Source of the DNA: Eubacterium oxidoreducens
GTDB lineage: Bacteria > Bacillota > Clostridia > Lachnospirales > Lachnospiraceae
Assembly (NCBI RefSeq): GCF_900104415.1
Contig: NZ_FMXR01000014.1
Location: 40,532-104,531 of the forward strand
Direction: 5' to 3'
DNA length: 64,000 nucleotides
Shown: positions 1 through 7,916 of the stretch, piece by piece
Numbering within the stretch: position 1 is the first letter of the stretch
How the letters are laid out: each line of letters starts with the position of its first letter
Made by a program: the position numbers and the translations under genes
Notes under the pieces: generated by a model
Told to the model about the DNA's origin: nothing
Seen by the model: only the letters and a program-made list of their open reading frames with translations
Database searches by the model: none

Positions 1-1483
1 TAAACACCTCGCCTACCGGAATATTGACGTCCGCTACACAATTTTCAAATGCGGTCTGCTTCTCGCAATCTTCTAGTGGATAGATTGCTACTGTAAGAGA
101 AGTTTCATTCGCATCTTTTCCGGTTATCTGCACCTCTTTCGCCTGATTCAGCACATCAATCATCTTTTGCTGAATCGTCAAATAAGTCTCATAATCCAGT
201 GTGTTGATTTTGATTGTTTCCTTAAATATTTTGTCAAAATCCTTACCGATCTTCGGAATTGGAAAAGCAATAATTGTATAACTTCTCTCGCTTCCAATTA
301 TATACTGATTCACTAATTGACTCGCTGCACTTTGATATGTCACATGCTCATCAAGCTGTTCTTTTGAAAATGTAATTCTCTGCGGTGTCTCCTTTGGCGT
401 AAAAGGTTCTTCTCCAAAAACCTCAATGACAGCCGGGCCAGCCATCTTTTCTGCCAGTTCCTTATGATTTTCATAAGCCGTCTTCATCACTTCAAGACGC
501 CTTTTTGCAAAGGATTTATCAAAATACAGTCCCATATCAAATTGATGGTCATAATCATACTGCGGATTTGGACTGCTTGAATAACAACCATTTTTAGAAA
601 TCCGAATTCCCTCGTGTGAAGAAATACGTTCTCGAAACACCGTCGGCTTTAGATTCAATTTTTCCAAATTATCCACCGCTTTTTTAACCATTCTCTCAAA
701 GCCAATCGGATAATAAATCATGGTTGTTTTCTTCTTGGACAAATCTTTTCCTGTCACTTCAAAGCCAATTCGGTACCCTTCTGTAAACGTATCTGCCATC
801 TGCTGGATTTCATCTTGCGAAAGTGTATTCATATAAGCAGCCATCTGTCTTTCATTCTCACTGATATACGATCCATAATAGTAAAGATAAGAAAGATCTT
901 TAAGGTCTTTTGTCATAATTATTTCCGTAAAGAAATCCTGACGAGCATCAATATTCGACACAACCGCATCGGTTACGAACCACTCAATATAATCATGGAA
1001 AAACCAGTAAATGCTCATCCGCACTTCCTTTAAATCCACTTCTTGTTCTTCAAACAAATTATAGATTTCCACAAATAATTCTGCATAAATCGTAAGATAC
1101 GCTTTTTTTCGTTCAAAGGCATACGAAATCATGCATCGAAGCTGCGCTTGCAAAAAGCTCAATAAGCTTCCCATCTGGGCCCCAAACTTCGATACCGCAT
1201 ATGTAGGATTGGCATAACTGCGCTCGTAATTCTCCGGCAAAATATCTTCATAAAGTTCATGATTATCCTTCTCAAGTTCCTCTATGCTCTTATCAAAATA
1301 CTTTCCCGTTTCAATTTCTTCATACAGCTCCAAAATCCGCTCAATAAATGCTGCATTAAATGCAAAAAAATCCGATGCCGTCGCATGACGTTCATCCTTA
1401 ATTTGTATTATCCGTTCTTTGATCAGTTCATAACGCTCAAATGCTTGTTCATTGCGTTGCTTATACTGATTTAAATACTCCAT
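1..1483 (-). CDS. M29-family aminopeptidase (partial, C-terminus beyond window)
   Basis: An open frame runs from an ATG at 1483 to the window edge without a stop, giving about 494 residues of a longer protein. The visible end reads ADVNIPVGEVF, the segment typical of M29 (AmpS/aminopeptidase T-type) metallopeptidases where a glutamate binds the catalytic metal. The long helical N-terminal part is typical of the larger clostridial members. These are cytoplasmic exopeptidases that release N-terminal amino acids from peptides. A purine-rich ribosome site (AAGGCG) lies about 10 bases before the ATG. The C-terminal histidine and aspartate ligands are not in the window, so the catalytic set cannot be confirmed. 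A small membrane protein gene lies just upstream. Confidence 0.75.
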   Translation of the reverse strand, partial: MEYLNQYKQRNEQAFERYELIKERIIQIKDERHATASDFFAFNAAFIERILELYEEIETGKYFDKSIEELEKDNHELYEDILPENYERSYANPTYAVSKFGAQMGSLLSFLQAQLRCMISYAFERKKAYLTIYAELFVEIYNLFEEQEVDLKEVRMSIYWFFHDYIEWFVTDAVVSNIDARQDFFTEIIMTKDLKDLSYLYYYGSYISENERQMAAYMNTLSQDEIQQMADTFTEGYRIGFEVTGKDLSKKKTTMIYYPIGFERMVKKAVDNLEKLNLKPTVFRERISSHEGIRISKNGCYSSSPNPQYDYDHQFDMGLYFDKSFAKRRLEVMKTAYENHKELAEKMAGPAVIEVFGEEPFTPKETPQRITFSKEQLDEHVTYQSAASQLVNQYIIGSERSYTIIAFPIPKIGKDFDKIFKETIKINTLDYETYLTIQQKMIDVLNQAKEVQITGKDANETSLTVAIYPLEDCEKQTAFENCVADVNIPVGEVF

Positions 1484-1516
1484 ATCCAATCGCCTTGCGG
1501 CTTACTCCTGTCCATA

Positions 1517-1714
1517 TTACTTCGTAAGGCTTTCTTTCACTTTCGAAATTGTGCCTTTTACTTTCTTGCCAACGGACTCTTTTGTCTGATTTTCCTCACC
1601 ATCGTAGTCAATAAAACAAGTCCCATCCGAAAAATGTTCAAATAACTTATAAGCTAAATATCCAAGAACTGCAATTGCTGCAATCACGCAAATTCCTCTT
1701 GTGAATTTTTTCAT
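1517..1714 (-). CDS. Small single-pass membrane protein
   Basis: This 65-residue protein starts MKKFTRG, followed by a hydrophobic segment (about residues 5-22) and then an acidic and lysine-rich tail with the motif KKVKGTISKVKESL. A strong AGGAGGA site sits 6-7 bases before the ATG at 1714. A longer frame begins 27 bases upstream but would bypass that site. The N-terminus could be a signal anchor or an uncleaved signal peptide. I do not recognise a family. It lies about 30 bases upstream of the M29 peptidase on the same strand, so the two may be cotranscribed. Confidence 0.6.
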   Translation of the reverse strand: MKKFTRGICVIAAIAVLGYLAYKLFEHFSDGTCFIDYDGEENQTKESVGKKVKGTISKVKESLTK

Positions 1715-1872
1715 GACATTTCCTCCTCGTAAAGGCTGCAAAAAAGGTTAATCACATAATCTCCCTATTATTATCTATACAGAGGTATTATACTACTTTT
1801 CATTCACATTGTACAAGGAATAACCAAAAAAGAAAAAGTCTGAAATCGATATACTCTTTCAGACTTTCCAAG

Positions 1873-1946
1873 TAGCGAGAGGGGGACTCGAACCCTCGAC
1901 ACCACGGGTATGAACCGTGTGCTCTAGCCAGCTGAGCTATCTCGCC
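1873..1946 (-). tRNA. tRNA-Met (CAT)
   Basis: Reading the minus strand gives a complete 74-nt cloverleaf. The acceptor stem GGCGAGA/TCTCGCT closes with a G-U pair, the D-arm is AGCTCAGCTGG, the anticodon loop is TTCATAC on stem CACGG/CCGTG, and the T-loop is TTCGAGT. The 3' CCA is not encoded. The anticodon CAT with this sequence points to elongator methionine tRNA, although a CAT tRNA read as isoleucine after modification cannot be excluded by eye. Confidence 0.93.
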
Positions 1947-1984
1947 ATATTTATGAAATTAAATATCTAAATAAGATATCTAAA

Positions 1985-2057
1985 TGGGACCTACAGGGCT
2001 CGAACCTGTGACCCTCTGCTTGTAAGGCAGATGCTCTCCCAGCTGAGCTAAGATCCC
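1985..2057 (-). tRNA. tRNA-Val (TAC)
   Basis: The minus strand gives a 73-nt cloverleaf with acceptor stem GGGATCT/AGGTCCC, D-arm AGCTCAGCTGG, anticodon stem TCTGC/GCAGA holding the loop CTTACAA (anticodon TAC), and T-loop TTCGAGC. The CCA end is not encoded. It lies 38 bases upstream of the tRNA-Met in the direction of transcription, so the two are probably one transcript. Confidence 0.95.
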
Positions 2058-2305
2058 ATGTGCCGTGCCGCTCGTTTTGACCGACTTCGTTAGTATACTA
2101 TTCCGTCCGTCCTAAGTCAAGCACTTTTTTCATATTTTTTATTTTTTGTTATTTTACTTGTTCAAAGCACATATATGATAGATTCCTTAGAGCAATAAAT
2201 GATCCTCAATATTGCCAACACCTAAACAGCTATTATCATGGATTTCGAGCGCCACACAAAGCAGCGCCCGATTCCGATTTCCTATTCCAATATTCCAATA
2301 ATTCC

Positions 2306-3700
2306 CTATGCCAATCCAGGTGCAACCGTAAGAACAATTGCACAAAGAACAGTACCAACCAAAGTCATAATAACCGTCTGCAAGAACATAGGACCATATG
2401 CATCCTTGATTTTAACCTGCGCCAGCCCTGTCGTAAGAAGAATCAATCCGTTAACAGGAAGCGTCTCAAATGTCGATACTGCGATTGCGGACACACGAGC
2501 CAATGCCGCCGGATTTACGGCCGGCACCTCAACCCATATATAAGCAGCTGCCACCATCGGAAGCGCAATTCCAAGTGCTGCCGGCGGTGATGATGTAAAT
2601 GCTACGACGATAATACAAAGGACAATTCCCATAACAAGCGGCGCCATGCCAGTTCCAAAGAGTGTACCAACAAGTCCGTTAAATGCATCCGTGTGCTGTA
2701 CAACAGCTGCAAATCCCGCCGCTGAACAAAGAGTCATAATTGCAGTTGCACCATTTGTCGCTCCAATATTCAGTGATCCTAACACTTTACCTGACCAGCC
2801 AAAGAATCCCTTTCTTTCATGATCTTTGAAATATGGTGCATGAAGCAAAACCGCTGAGGCAATACCACAAACAAGTGCTAATGATGCATTCTGCACGATT
2901 GCAAACAGCAAGAATACAATCACAAGCGGAAGAAGTGACAGCCAAAAGTTTGGAAGTTTCACCTTATCGTCTTCCGGAAGCGGCTGACAAGTTCCCCACT
3001 CAAATTTTTCACCCTTCTTAATTGCTCTTACAACAAATGATGAGCAAATGAAGTAAATTCCAACTTCGATGACTATAAAACTGATAAATCCAGGAATCGG
3101 TGCTGCTCCCGGGCTAGTCTCAAGAATACTCATACAAATGATATTGTTAATACTAAGCACGAACGGTGCTGAGTTTGCACCACAGCTAAGCGCCAGCATT
3201 GCCGGTACATAACGTCTTGGAATATCAATTCTGTGAGCCATATACATTGCGATTGGGAACGTTGCGAAGATTGCAACGAATCCATCTACGCCACCGTATG
3301 TTAGGATACATTCAATGATAAGCATAATCAAAACCGCTCTTCTCGCCTGCTTAATCTTATCTTCCTGTTTCATAACAAACTTGTTAACGAGTGTCTTTGC
3401 AATGGATTGCGCCGCTCCACTGTCTCCTAATACCTTTCCAAAGATACCTCCTAGAAAAACAGTTGGAAATACTGCCGTAATCATTCCACACAATCCACCG
3501 ATTTCCCATACACCGGTTGCCTGGTTTTCTTCTACGGCACCTACAAACAAACTGGTAAAAGCCTCTGTTGCATTCAGTCCGTTTGTTACTGCAACGATTA
3601 CACCACAAAGCGGTGCAAGATACAGTACCGATACGTTTTTGTATGCACCATACAAAAAGATTGCAAGTGCAACAATAATACCAATAATTCCGATAGCCAT
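2306..3700 (-). CDS. GntP/citrate-symporter-type organic-acid permease
   Basis: A 464-residue, very hydrophobic protein with around 12 predicted membrane segments. The glycine- and alanine-rich stretches (GGVDGFVAIFATFP, SCGANSAPFVLSINN, FTSSPPAALGIALP) resemble the GntP and ion-transporter superfamily, which carries gluconate, citrate or other carboxylates with protons. The substrate cannot be read from sequence. Two ATGs are in frame; the second, at 3700, is chosen because AGGAGGT lies 6 bases before it and touches the first. It shares a promoter-operator layout with the EthD-like gene (see 3738-3784), so a role in taking up the substrate or product of that pathway is likely. Confidence 0.75.
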   Translation of the reverse strand: MAIGIIGIIVALAIFLYGAYKNVSVLYLAPLCGVIVAVTNGLNATEAFTSLFVGAVEENQATGVWEIGGLCGMITAVFPTVFLGGIFGKVLGDSGAAQSIAKTLVNKFVMKQEDKIKQARRAVLIMLIIECILTYGGVDGFVAIFATFPIAMYMAHRIDIPRRYVPAMLALSCGANSAPFVLSINNIICMSILETSPGAAPIPGFISFIVIEVGIYFICSSFVVRAIKKGEKFEWGTCQPLPEDDKVKLPNFWLSLLPLVIVFLLFAIVQNASLALVCGIASAVLLHAPYFKDHERKGFFGWSGKVLGSLNIGATNGATAIMTLCSAAGFAAVVQHTDAFNGLVGTLFGTGMAPLVMGIVLCIIVVAFTSSPPAALGIALPMVAAAYIWVEVPAVNPAALARVSAIAVSTFETLPVNGLILLTTGLAQVKIKDAYGPMFLQTVIMTLVGTVLCAIVLTVAPGLA

Positions 3701-3737
3701 AATCATACCTCCTCTTACTTTTACTATCCAAAATTAT

Positions 3738-3784
3738 TATACAAAAAAGAGCGCCAAAACCGGATTCACTTATTGCATGTGCTC
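3738..3784 (-). promoter_or_regulatory. Promoter and activator-like site of the GntP-type permease
   Basis: On the minus strand a TATAAT box (3738-3743) sits upstream of the permease. Twenty bases further upstream lies a 21-bp motif (3764-3784) that matches 16 of 21 positions in the promoter of the EthD-like gene at 5269-5289, at exactly the same distance from that gene's TATAAT. The motif includes ATTGCAT. A stem-loop pairing AAAGAGCG with CGCTCTTT overlaps the same stretch. Binding by the neighbouring LysR protein is inferred. Confidence 0.5.
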
Positions 3785-3913
3785 ATTCGGTTTTACACGC
3801 TCTTTGATATTTTTTCACAATAATTTATATTGTTTTTACATTCACTTTATACTTTTTTTACACTTTCTGTAGATCTGCATTTACTTCTCGCATACCTGCA
3901 TTCATTTTTTAAA

Positions 3914-4044
3914 GTCAAGACTCGCTCGCGAGTCTTGTGCGCCGGATTCGGGTCTGCTTCAGCAGACAAATTCCTGTCCGAATCCGTGCGCATCCTCGCG
4001 GAGCGTTGAACTCAGTCGGAGCTTGTACCCCGACTGAGTTCAAC
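3914..4044. repeat. Three-hairpin dispersed element, copy A
   Basis: First of seven near-identical elements of about 130 bp. It contains three stem-loops in order: AAGACTCG/CGAGTCTT, then CGGATTCG/CGAATCCG enclosing GTCTGC/GCAGAC, and last AACTCAGTCGG/CCGACTGAGTT. The last arm reaches the TGA stop of the gene at 4040. In this copy both arms differ from the other copies (GTTGAAC with GTTCAAC instead of GTTTAAC with GTTAAAC), so pairing is kept by matched changes, one of them inside the stop codon. Confidence 0.9.
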
Positions 4045-4423
4045 TTCTGGTGGCTATATACCAAACCACCATAATCACAAGTACCACCGCTGCTCCAATT
4101 CTTGCATACAAGGTTCTTTTATCAAACTTCCCCGGTACAGAGGCTACCTCTTTTGGACCGTCCCAGGTATTAGAAAAGCGATCTACGTTCTTGATCCATT
4201 CCTCTCGAATTGCTTTTGCAGTCTCAAGATCTTGTCGATCTACCAAAATCTCTTCTCCAAAGTTTCGCATGGACATCAAAAAATTACCATGTTCTCCCGA
4301 TCCAATCTTTCTCCTTAGGTAATGGACTCTTTGCGCTGCCAATTCCGCAGATAACGAATCTGCTGCCTGCGTTGTATAAACCGCAATCAGAACTTCCATT
4401 CCATTACTATCTTTTTTTGCCAT
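4040..4423 (-). CDS. DUF2007-like small protein with C-terminal membrane anchor
   Basis: A 127-residue protein. Residues 10-90 resemble the DUF2007 or signal-transducing type fold (VLIAVYTTQAADSLSAELA, then LVDRQDLETAKAIREEW). A single hydrophobic helix near the end (IGAAVVLVIMVVWYIA) would anchor it in the membrane with the domain in the cytoplasm. The start at 4423 follows AAGGAG with a normal gap. It lies 10 bases after the EthD-like gene and is probably cotranscribed with it. Its stop codon is the first part of repeat copy A. The function is unknown. Confidence 0.6.
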   Translation of the reverse strand: MAKKDSNGMEVLIAVYTTQAADSLSAELAAQRVHYLRRKIGSGEHGNFLMSMRNFGEEILVDRQDLETAKAIREEWIKNVDRFSNTWDGPKEVASVPGKFDKRTLYARIGAAVVLVIMVVWYIATRS

Positions 4424-4433
4424 TTTTTACTCC

Positions 4434-5222
4434 TTAGTAATATAGCGGGCTAAATGTCTTCGTAAAATCATTATCCGGCGATTCCAAAATAAAGGTATGA
4501 ATAAAATCATCTCCCGGCTTTAGAAACGGAAATCTATCCGACGAAGCCCATTTTGGTTTGGTAAATGCCGGCGGATTCTTAATCAGTGCATTTGTCCAAT
4601 CATCATTACATTCAAACCAAAGTTCACTCAATCGATCCCAATGTCTCATAAAGTTCGCAAGCTTTTTTCCGCCTTCTTCTTTATTATCTTCCGTTGTAAT
4701 TGGAAGAGGACTTCCTTCAAATTCAATCGCCTTATGAGAAAAGAAACGAATCAGCCCCGGCATTTTCATTATTTCTTTTGCCTGTGTTTCAAGAAAAAAA
4801 CGATCACACTCCTCTTTATCAGCGCCAATCGGATAGCGATAGGCAATTACCCATCTAAGAATCGGATGCTGCTCGTAAGACCAGTCGCTTCCAAGAAAAT
4901 CTTCCGTTGGTTCAGCCGGAATGTGTACGATGTCTGCCTTTATTACATTGTCACACGGCTCCGGCGTCATTCCAATCAAGCCTTTAGAGCCACGTCTTTC
5001 ATGAAAGTCATATGCCCAGTTTTCATGAATCCGATACGTATATAAACCCGCATCGATTGCCTCCTTCGGTGCCGGAACCGGTCGATAAAGCAGATATCGA
5101 TTGGTCCACGGATATTGTGTTAACACATCCGGCACATGAGATCTTCGAAACCATCGTTCCATCGCCGGTCTCGCATTTTCATCCAGCAAATTATGAAATA
5201 TCACCATTTTTTCCATTGTCAT
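4434..5222 (-). CDS. EthD-like tandem alpha/beta-barrel protein
   Basis: A 262-residue protein of two similar halves. The first (residues 1-110) begins EKMVIFHNLLDENARPAMER with HVPDVL; the second (from about residue 125) begins RWVIAYRYPIGADKEECDRF. Both look like EthD/dimeric ferredoxin-like barrels, a fold used by small oxygenases, isomerases and decyclases acting on aromatic or hydrophobic substrates. No catalytic set can be named. The ATG at 5222 is 8 bases after GGAGGT; the longer frame lacks a site. It shares a promoter motif with the GntP-type permease, and the PhlG-type hydrolase lies across the LysR gene, so a role in aromatic compound breakdown is plausible but inferred. Confidence 0.5.
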   Translation of the reverse strand: MTMEKMVIFHNLLDENARPAMERWFRRSHVPDVLTQYPWTNRYLLYRPVPAPKEAIDAGLYTYRIHENWAYDFHERRGSKGLIGMTPEPCDNVIKADIVHIPAEPTEDFLGSDWSYEQHPILRWVIAYRYPIGADKEECDRFFLETQAKEIMKMPGLIRFFSHKAIEFEGSPLPITTEDNKEEGGKKLANFMRHWDRLSELWFECNDDWTNALIKNPPAFTKPKWASSDRFPFLKPGDDFIHTFILESPDNDFTKTFSPLYY

Positions 5223-5242
5223 AATAATACACCTCCACAATT

Positions 5243-5289
5243 ATTATACCGATTTCCTTAACTTATCTGGATTTAATAATTGCATAAGC
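5243..5289 (-). promoter_or_regulatory. Promoter and activator-like site of the EthD-like gene
   Basis: A TATAAT box (5243-5248, minus strand) precedes the EthD-like gene. The 21-bp motif at 5269-5289 matches 16 of 21 positions of the one at 3764-3784, and the gap between motif and TATAAT is 20 bases in both. Identical geometry at two otherwise different promoters suggests one activator controlling both. Confidence 0.5.
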
Positions 5290-5302
5290 GACTATACTTT
5301 TA

Positions 5303-6205
5303 TCATACATACGCCGGAAAATACTCTTTTACGCAATCGCAGAATTGTTTTATGCATGGATTCGTATTATTTGCACCCCAAAACAGTTTCTGCACTGCTT
5401 TTACAACCCCCTCTTCAAAAGGAATCATCAGCACATCTTTTGGCACAACCGGTAATACGAAAGGATCCATAATTCCATATCCATCTCCCATTCGAATATG
5501 AAACAGTGTGGTATTTGTGGAATCCACATAACGCGTATCAATTTCATCTCGCTGATAATAGGATGTAATTGATTTCAAATGTTTTCTCTGACTTTCCGTA
5601 TTTGCCGCAACCGGTGCCCAATGAATCTGATTGTCAAAAAAATCTTCCACCTTAAGATCTTTTTTTCTAGCCAATGGATTTCGTATACCGTAATACAAAA
5701 ACGAAGAAGCTTCTCCTACGTACATGGAGTTTAACTTTTCCGTTCGAACCAATTCCATCTCATGTGATAGCAGCACATCAATTGCACCGTCCTCTAAATC
5801 ATTTGCAAAATCCGTAAAAGGTTTTCCCACATAAGTGATATCTACTTTCGGATAACGTTTTCCAAATACATCTATTACGCTTAGGAGACTATCCGGAACT
5901 CCTATATCTGATATGAATCCCAATACCAAATGTCCTTGATTTCCTTCCCTAATTGATGCAATCTCTTTGTAGCCGCGTTCCATAATCCGTTGCACTTTCT
6001 CAAAACTCTTTCTTAAGACTTCTCCCTCCGGAGTAAGTTTCACAAAATTACTGCCCCTAACGAACAAAGAACATCCTGTCTCTTCCTCCAAAAGAGCCAT
6101 TTGCCTCGACACCGTCGGCTGGGACATAAACAACCGTTCTGCCGTAATCGTAAAGCTTTCCGTTCTGGCCACTTCCAGATAGATTTCCATTTGCTTTGAT
6201 GTCAT
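5303..6205 (-). CDS. LysR-family transcriptional regulator
   Basis: A 300-residue LysR protein. The N-terminal winged helix-turn-helix is clear (LEVARTESFTITAERLFMSQ, then PTVSRQMALLEEETGCSLF), followed by the LysR-type substrate-binding domain (LVLGFISDIGVPDSLL onward). It is divergent from the PhlG-type hydrolase and upstream of the EthD-like gene on the same strand, a classic position for the pathway regulator. The start follows GGGAGGT by 6 bases. The 130-base gap to the hydrolase contains the dyad ATAC-N5-GTAT near 6303, a possible binding site. The effector is not known. Confidence 0.88.
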   Translation of the reverse strand: MTSKQMEIYLEVARTESFTITAERLFMSQPTVSRQMALLEEETGCSLFVRGSNFVKLTPEGEVLRKSFEKVQRIMERGYKEIASIREGNQGHLVLGFISDIGVPDSLLSVIDVFGKRYPKVDITYVGKPFTDFANDLEDGAIDVLLSHEMELVRTEKLNSMYVGEASSFLYYGIRNPLARKKDLKVEDFFDNQIHWAPVAANTESQRKHLKSITSYYQRDEIDTRYVDSTNTTLFHIRMGDGYGIMDPFVLPVVPKDVLMIPFEEGVVKAVQKLFWGANNTNPCIKQFCDCVKEYFPAYV

Positions 6206-6336
6206 AATTCACCTCCCAAATACTCCTACTTAACATTATACGGATTATGTATCTATATTACCAATACTTTTTCCCTTCTTGCCTCGCACCATCTCTTTCG
6301 ATATACTTTAGGTATCAAAAGAAAGAAGAGTGATGT

Positions 6337-7140
6337 ATGAAGACAAATACTAATTATATTCCTAATGCAGGGCAGACTCATTTGCCTGCCAAAGACAATA
6401 TTAACATTGACCTTGTACCATTTGTTCCGCCTGCCAAACCTAATCCACTTTTATCCAAGGTCGAATTAACCGATGAAGCTATTGCAAAGGGCTACGAACT
6501 CCCTTCTCAAAAGCAGCATTTTCTCCCGGGTATAACTTCAAAGATGCTTGACTGGTTTTGGGCCAATATGGAAAAAGGGTATTACTTATGGGCACCCGGC
6601 TCTCATAAAAAATTCACCTGGATTAAATCTCCCCAAGAATACGGATTTGAAGATTCGGTTCATATGATTGCCGAAACTGTCGGCAAGGGGATTCCGGTAT
6701 TTGGCGGCGAAGGAGTAGAAATCCATCGACTACATCTTACGGATTTTTTCCCGCTTAAGACCTGTTTAAAACATGTCATTTGCGAAGGTGTATTTAATGA
6801 TATCGGGGAACTTGTAGATTCCACAATTCATATGTGGGAAGATGTACCGGGCGGATGCGTTCATATTACTGCAACGGTTACCAACAGCCGCTGCACCATG
6901 CCACCAGGATTCATCCTCGATATGTTAAAAGAGAATCCGGACTTTAAACCAACTCCCAACTGGGCAACTGATCATGAGGATTACGAAGCAAGCCAATGGC
7001 CGATCTTTCTTCCAACGCTTTATGAACTTTGGAAAAATCATCCGGATCCTTCTCAAAATGTCCCATGTAATCTCGAATGCTACATGGGCGATGATGGTAA
7101 GTATCATTACGTTGCCCAAAACGGACCTGTTCACATCTAA
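6337..7140 (+). CDS. PhlG/phloretin-hydrolase-type C-C bond hydrolase
   Basis: A 267-residue protein with the DAPG-hydrolase (PhlG) family signature TSKMLDWFWANMEKGYYLW followed by APGSHKKFTW, and histidine- and glutamate-bearing segments (GEGVEIHRLHLTDFF, VICEGVFNDIGELVDSTIHMW) of the kind that bind zinc in PhlG. Family members cleave a C-C bond between an aryl ring and an acyl group: PhlG acts on 2,4-diacetylphloroglucinol and the Eubacterium ramulus enzyme splits phloretin. The length is close to these enzymes. It stands alone on the plus strand, divergent from the LysR regulator. In a gut anaerobe a flavonoid-derived substrate is a reasonable inference, but the exact compound is unknown. 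Confidence 0.72.
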   Translation: MKTNTNYIPNAGQTHLPAKDNINIDLVPFVPPAKPNPLLSKVELTDEAIAKGYELPSQKQHFLPGITSKMLDWFWANMEKGYYLWAPGSHKKFTWIKSPQEYGFEDSVHMIAETVGKGIPVFGGEGVEIHRLHLTDFFPLKTCLKHVICEGVFNDIGELVDSTIHMWEDVPGGCVHITATVTNSRCTMPPGFILDMLKENPDFKPTPNWATDHEDYEASQWPIFLPTLYELWKNHPDPSQNVPCNLECYMGDDGKYHYVAQNGPVHI

Positions 7141-7141
7141 C

Positions 7142-7178
7142 AAAAAGCTGCTGCACATACCCGTGCAACAGCTTTTTT
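7142..7178 (+). terminator. Intrinsic terminator after the PhlG-type gene
   Basis: The hairpin pairs AAAAAGCTG and TGCAC with GTGCA and CAGCTTTTTT, starting two bases after the stop codon and ending in a T run. It closes the single-gene plus-strand transcript. Confidence 0.85.
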
Positions 7179-7243
7179 ATCATCCAACTTTTCGCAATCA
7201 TTTCTTGACGCTTTATTCCAATTTGTGCCACCTCTCAAAGGAA

Positions 7244-7711
7244 CTATTCTTCTTTTCGTATCATTTGTTTTTTTAATCGATACAGCAAAGGGAGCAATAA
7301 TAATACAAGGAAAAAAGAATGAACCAGTGTCCGACCGCAGCCTCCATAATTTACAATTCTTGTAATTGTATTATCAAAATCCTCATTGCAGATGAGGAAG
7401 AAAAATGCTGCTGAAAAAAATGCTCCTGAAGCCAATACTGCCTTTATCGAAAAGCTGATTGCATCAATGCTTTCTTGCAGCTGTTTTTTGCTCGCAGATG
7501 CATCCCCTAAAAGCACAAAACTTTTCCAAAACGATATAAAATTGCCTCCCACAAATAAAGCAACAAAAGTCACAATTAGAATCAATGCAAAATCATATAA
7601 CGTAAATAGTTCTGTCAGCGCATTCGTTATATCTGTATATACTAGCGCAATAATAATCACCACATAAATAATGGCATACACAATTCCTAACTTTGTTTTT
7701 TGTTTTTTCAT
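7244..7711 (-). CDS. Four-helix membrane protein (MotA/TolQ-like by appearance)
   Basis: A 155-residue protein with four hydrophobic segments: residues 8-25, 37-60 (VTFVALFVGGNFISFW), 85-110 and 125-145. The arrangement, with a short loop of charged residues (GDASASKKQLQES) between helices 2 and 3, faintly recalls proton-channel subunits of the MotA/TolQ group, but it is short and no decisive motif is visible. The ATG at 7711 follows GGAGGAG by 6 bases; the longer frame has no support. Nothing nearby suggests a role. Confidence 0.5.
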   Translation of the reverse strand: MKKQKTKLGIVYAIIYVVIIIALVYTDITNALTELFTLYDFALILIVTFVALFVGGNFISFWKSFVLLGDASASKKQLQESIDAISFSIKAVLASGAFFSAAFFFLICNEDFDNTITRIVNYGGCGRTLVHSFFLVLLLLPLLYRLKKQMIRKEE

Positions 7712-7818
7712 AATTAATCTCCTCCGCTTTCTATAAAATATCAAATGGATTCGTGCCCCCACCTCCCCTTTTATTTGCAGGCTATTTATCATTTTCCACT
7801 TGATACTATTATTTTATC

Positions 7819-7860
7819 AAAAAAAAAAAAAAAAAAAATAATAATAATAATAAATAAAAA
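7819..7860. repeat. Low-complexity A20 tract followed by TAA repeats
   Basis: Twenty consecutive A residues are followed by about six TAA/ATA units and further A-rich sequence. Part of it serves as the T run of the purL terminator when read on the minus strand. Such a tract is prone to length change by slippage. Confidence 0.9.
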
Positions 7861-7890
7861 GACGCCGCCTGTACAATACAAAGCGGCATC
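7852..7890 (-). terminator. Intrinsic terminator of purL
   Basis: On the minus strand GATGCCGC pairs with GCGGCGTC around a 14-base loop, followed by TTTTTATTTA. It lies about 27 bases past the purL stop. Confidence 0.85.
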
Positions 7891-7916
7891 CACATATCAT
7901 ATCTGTAAATAAGTTT

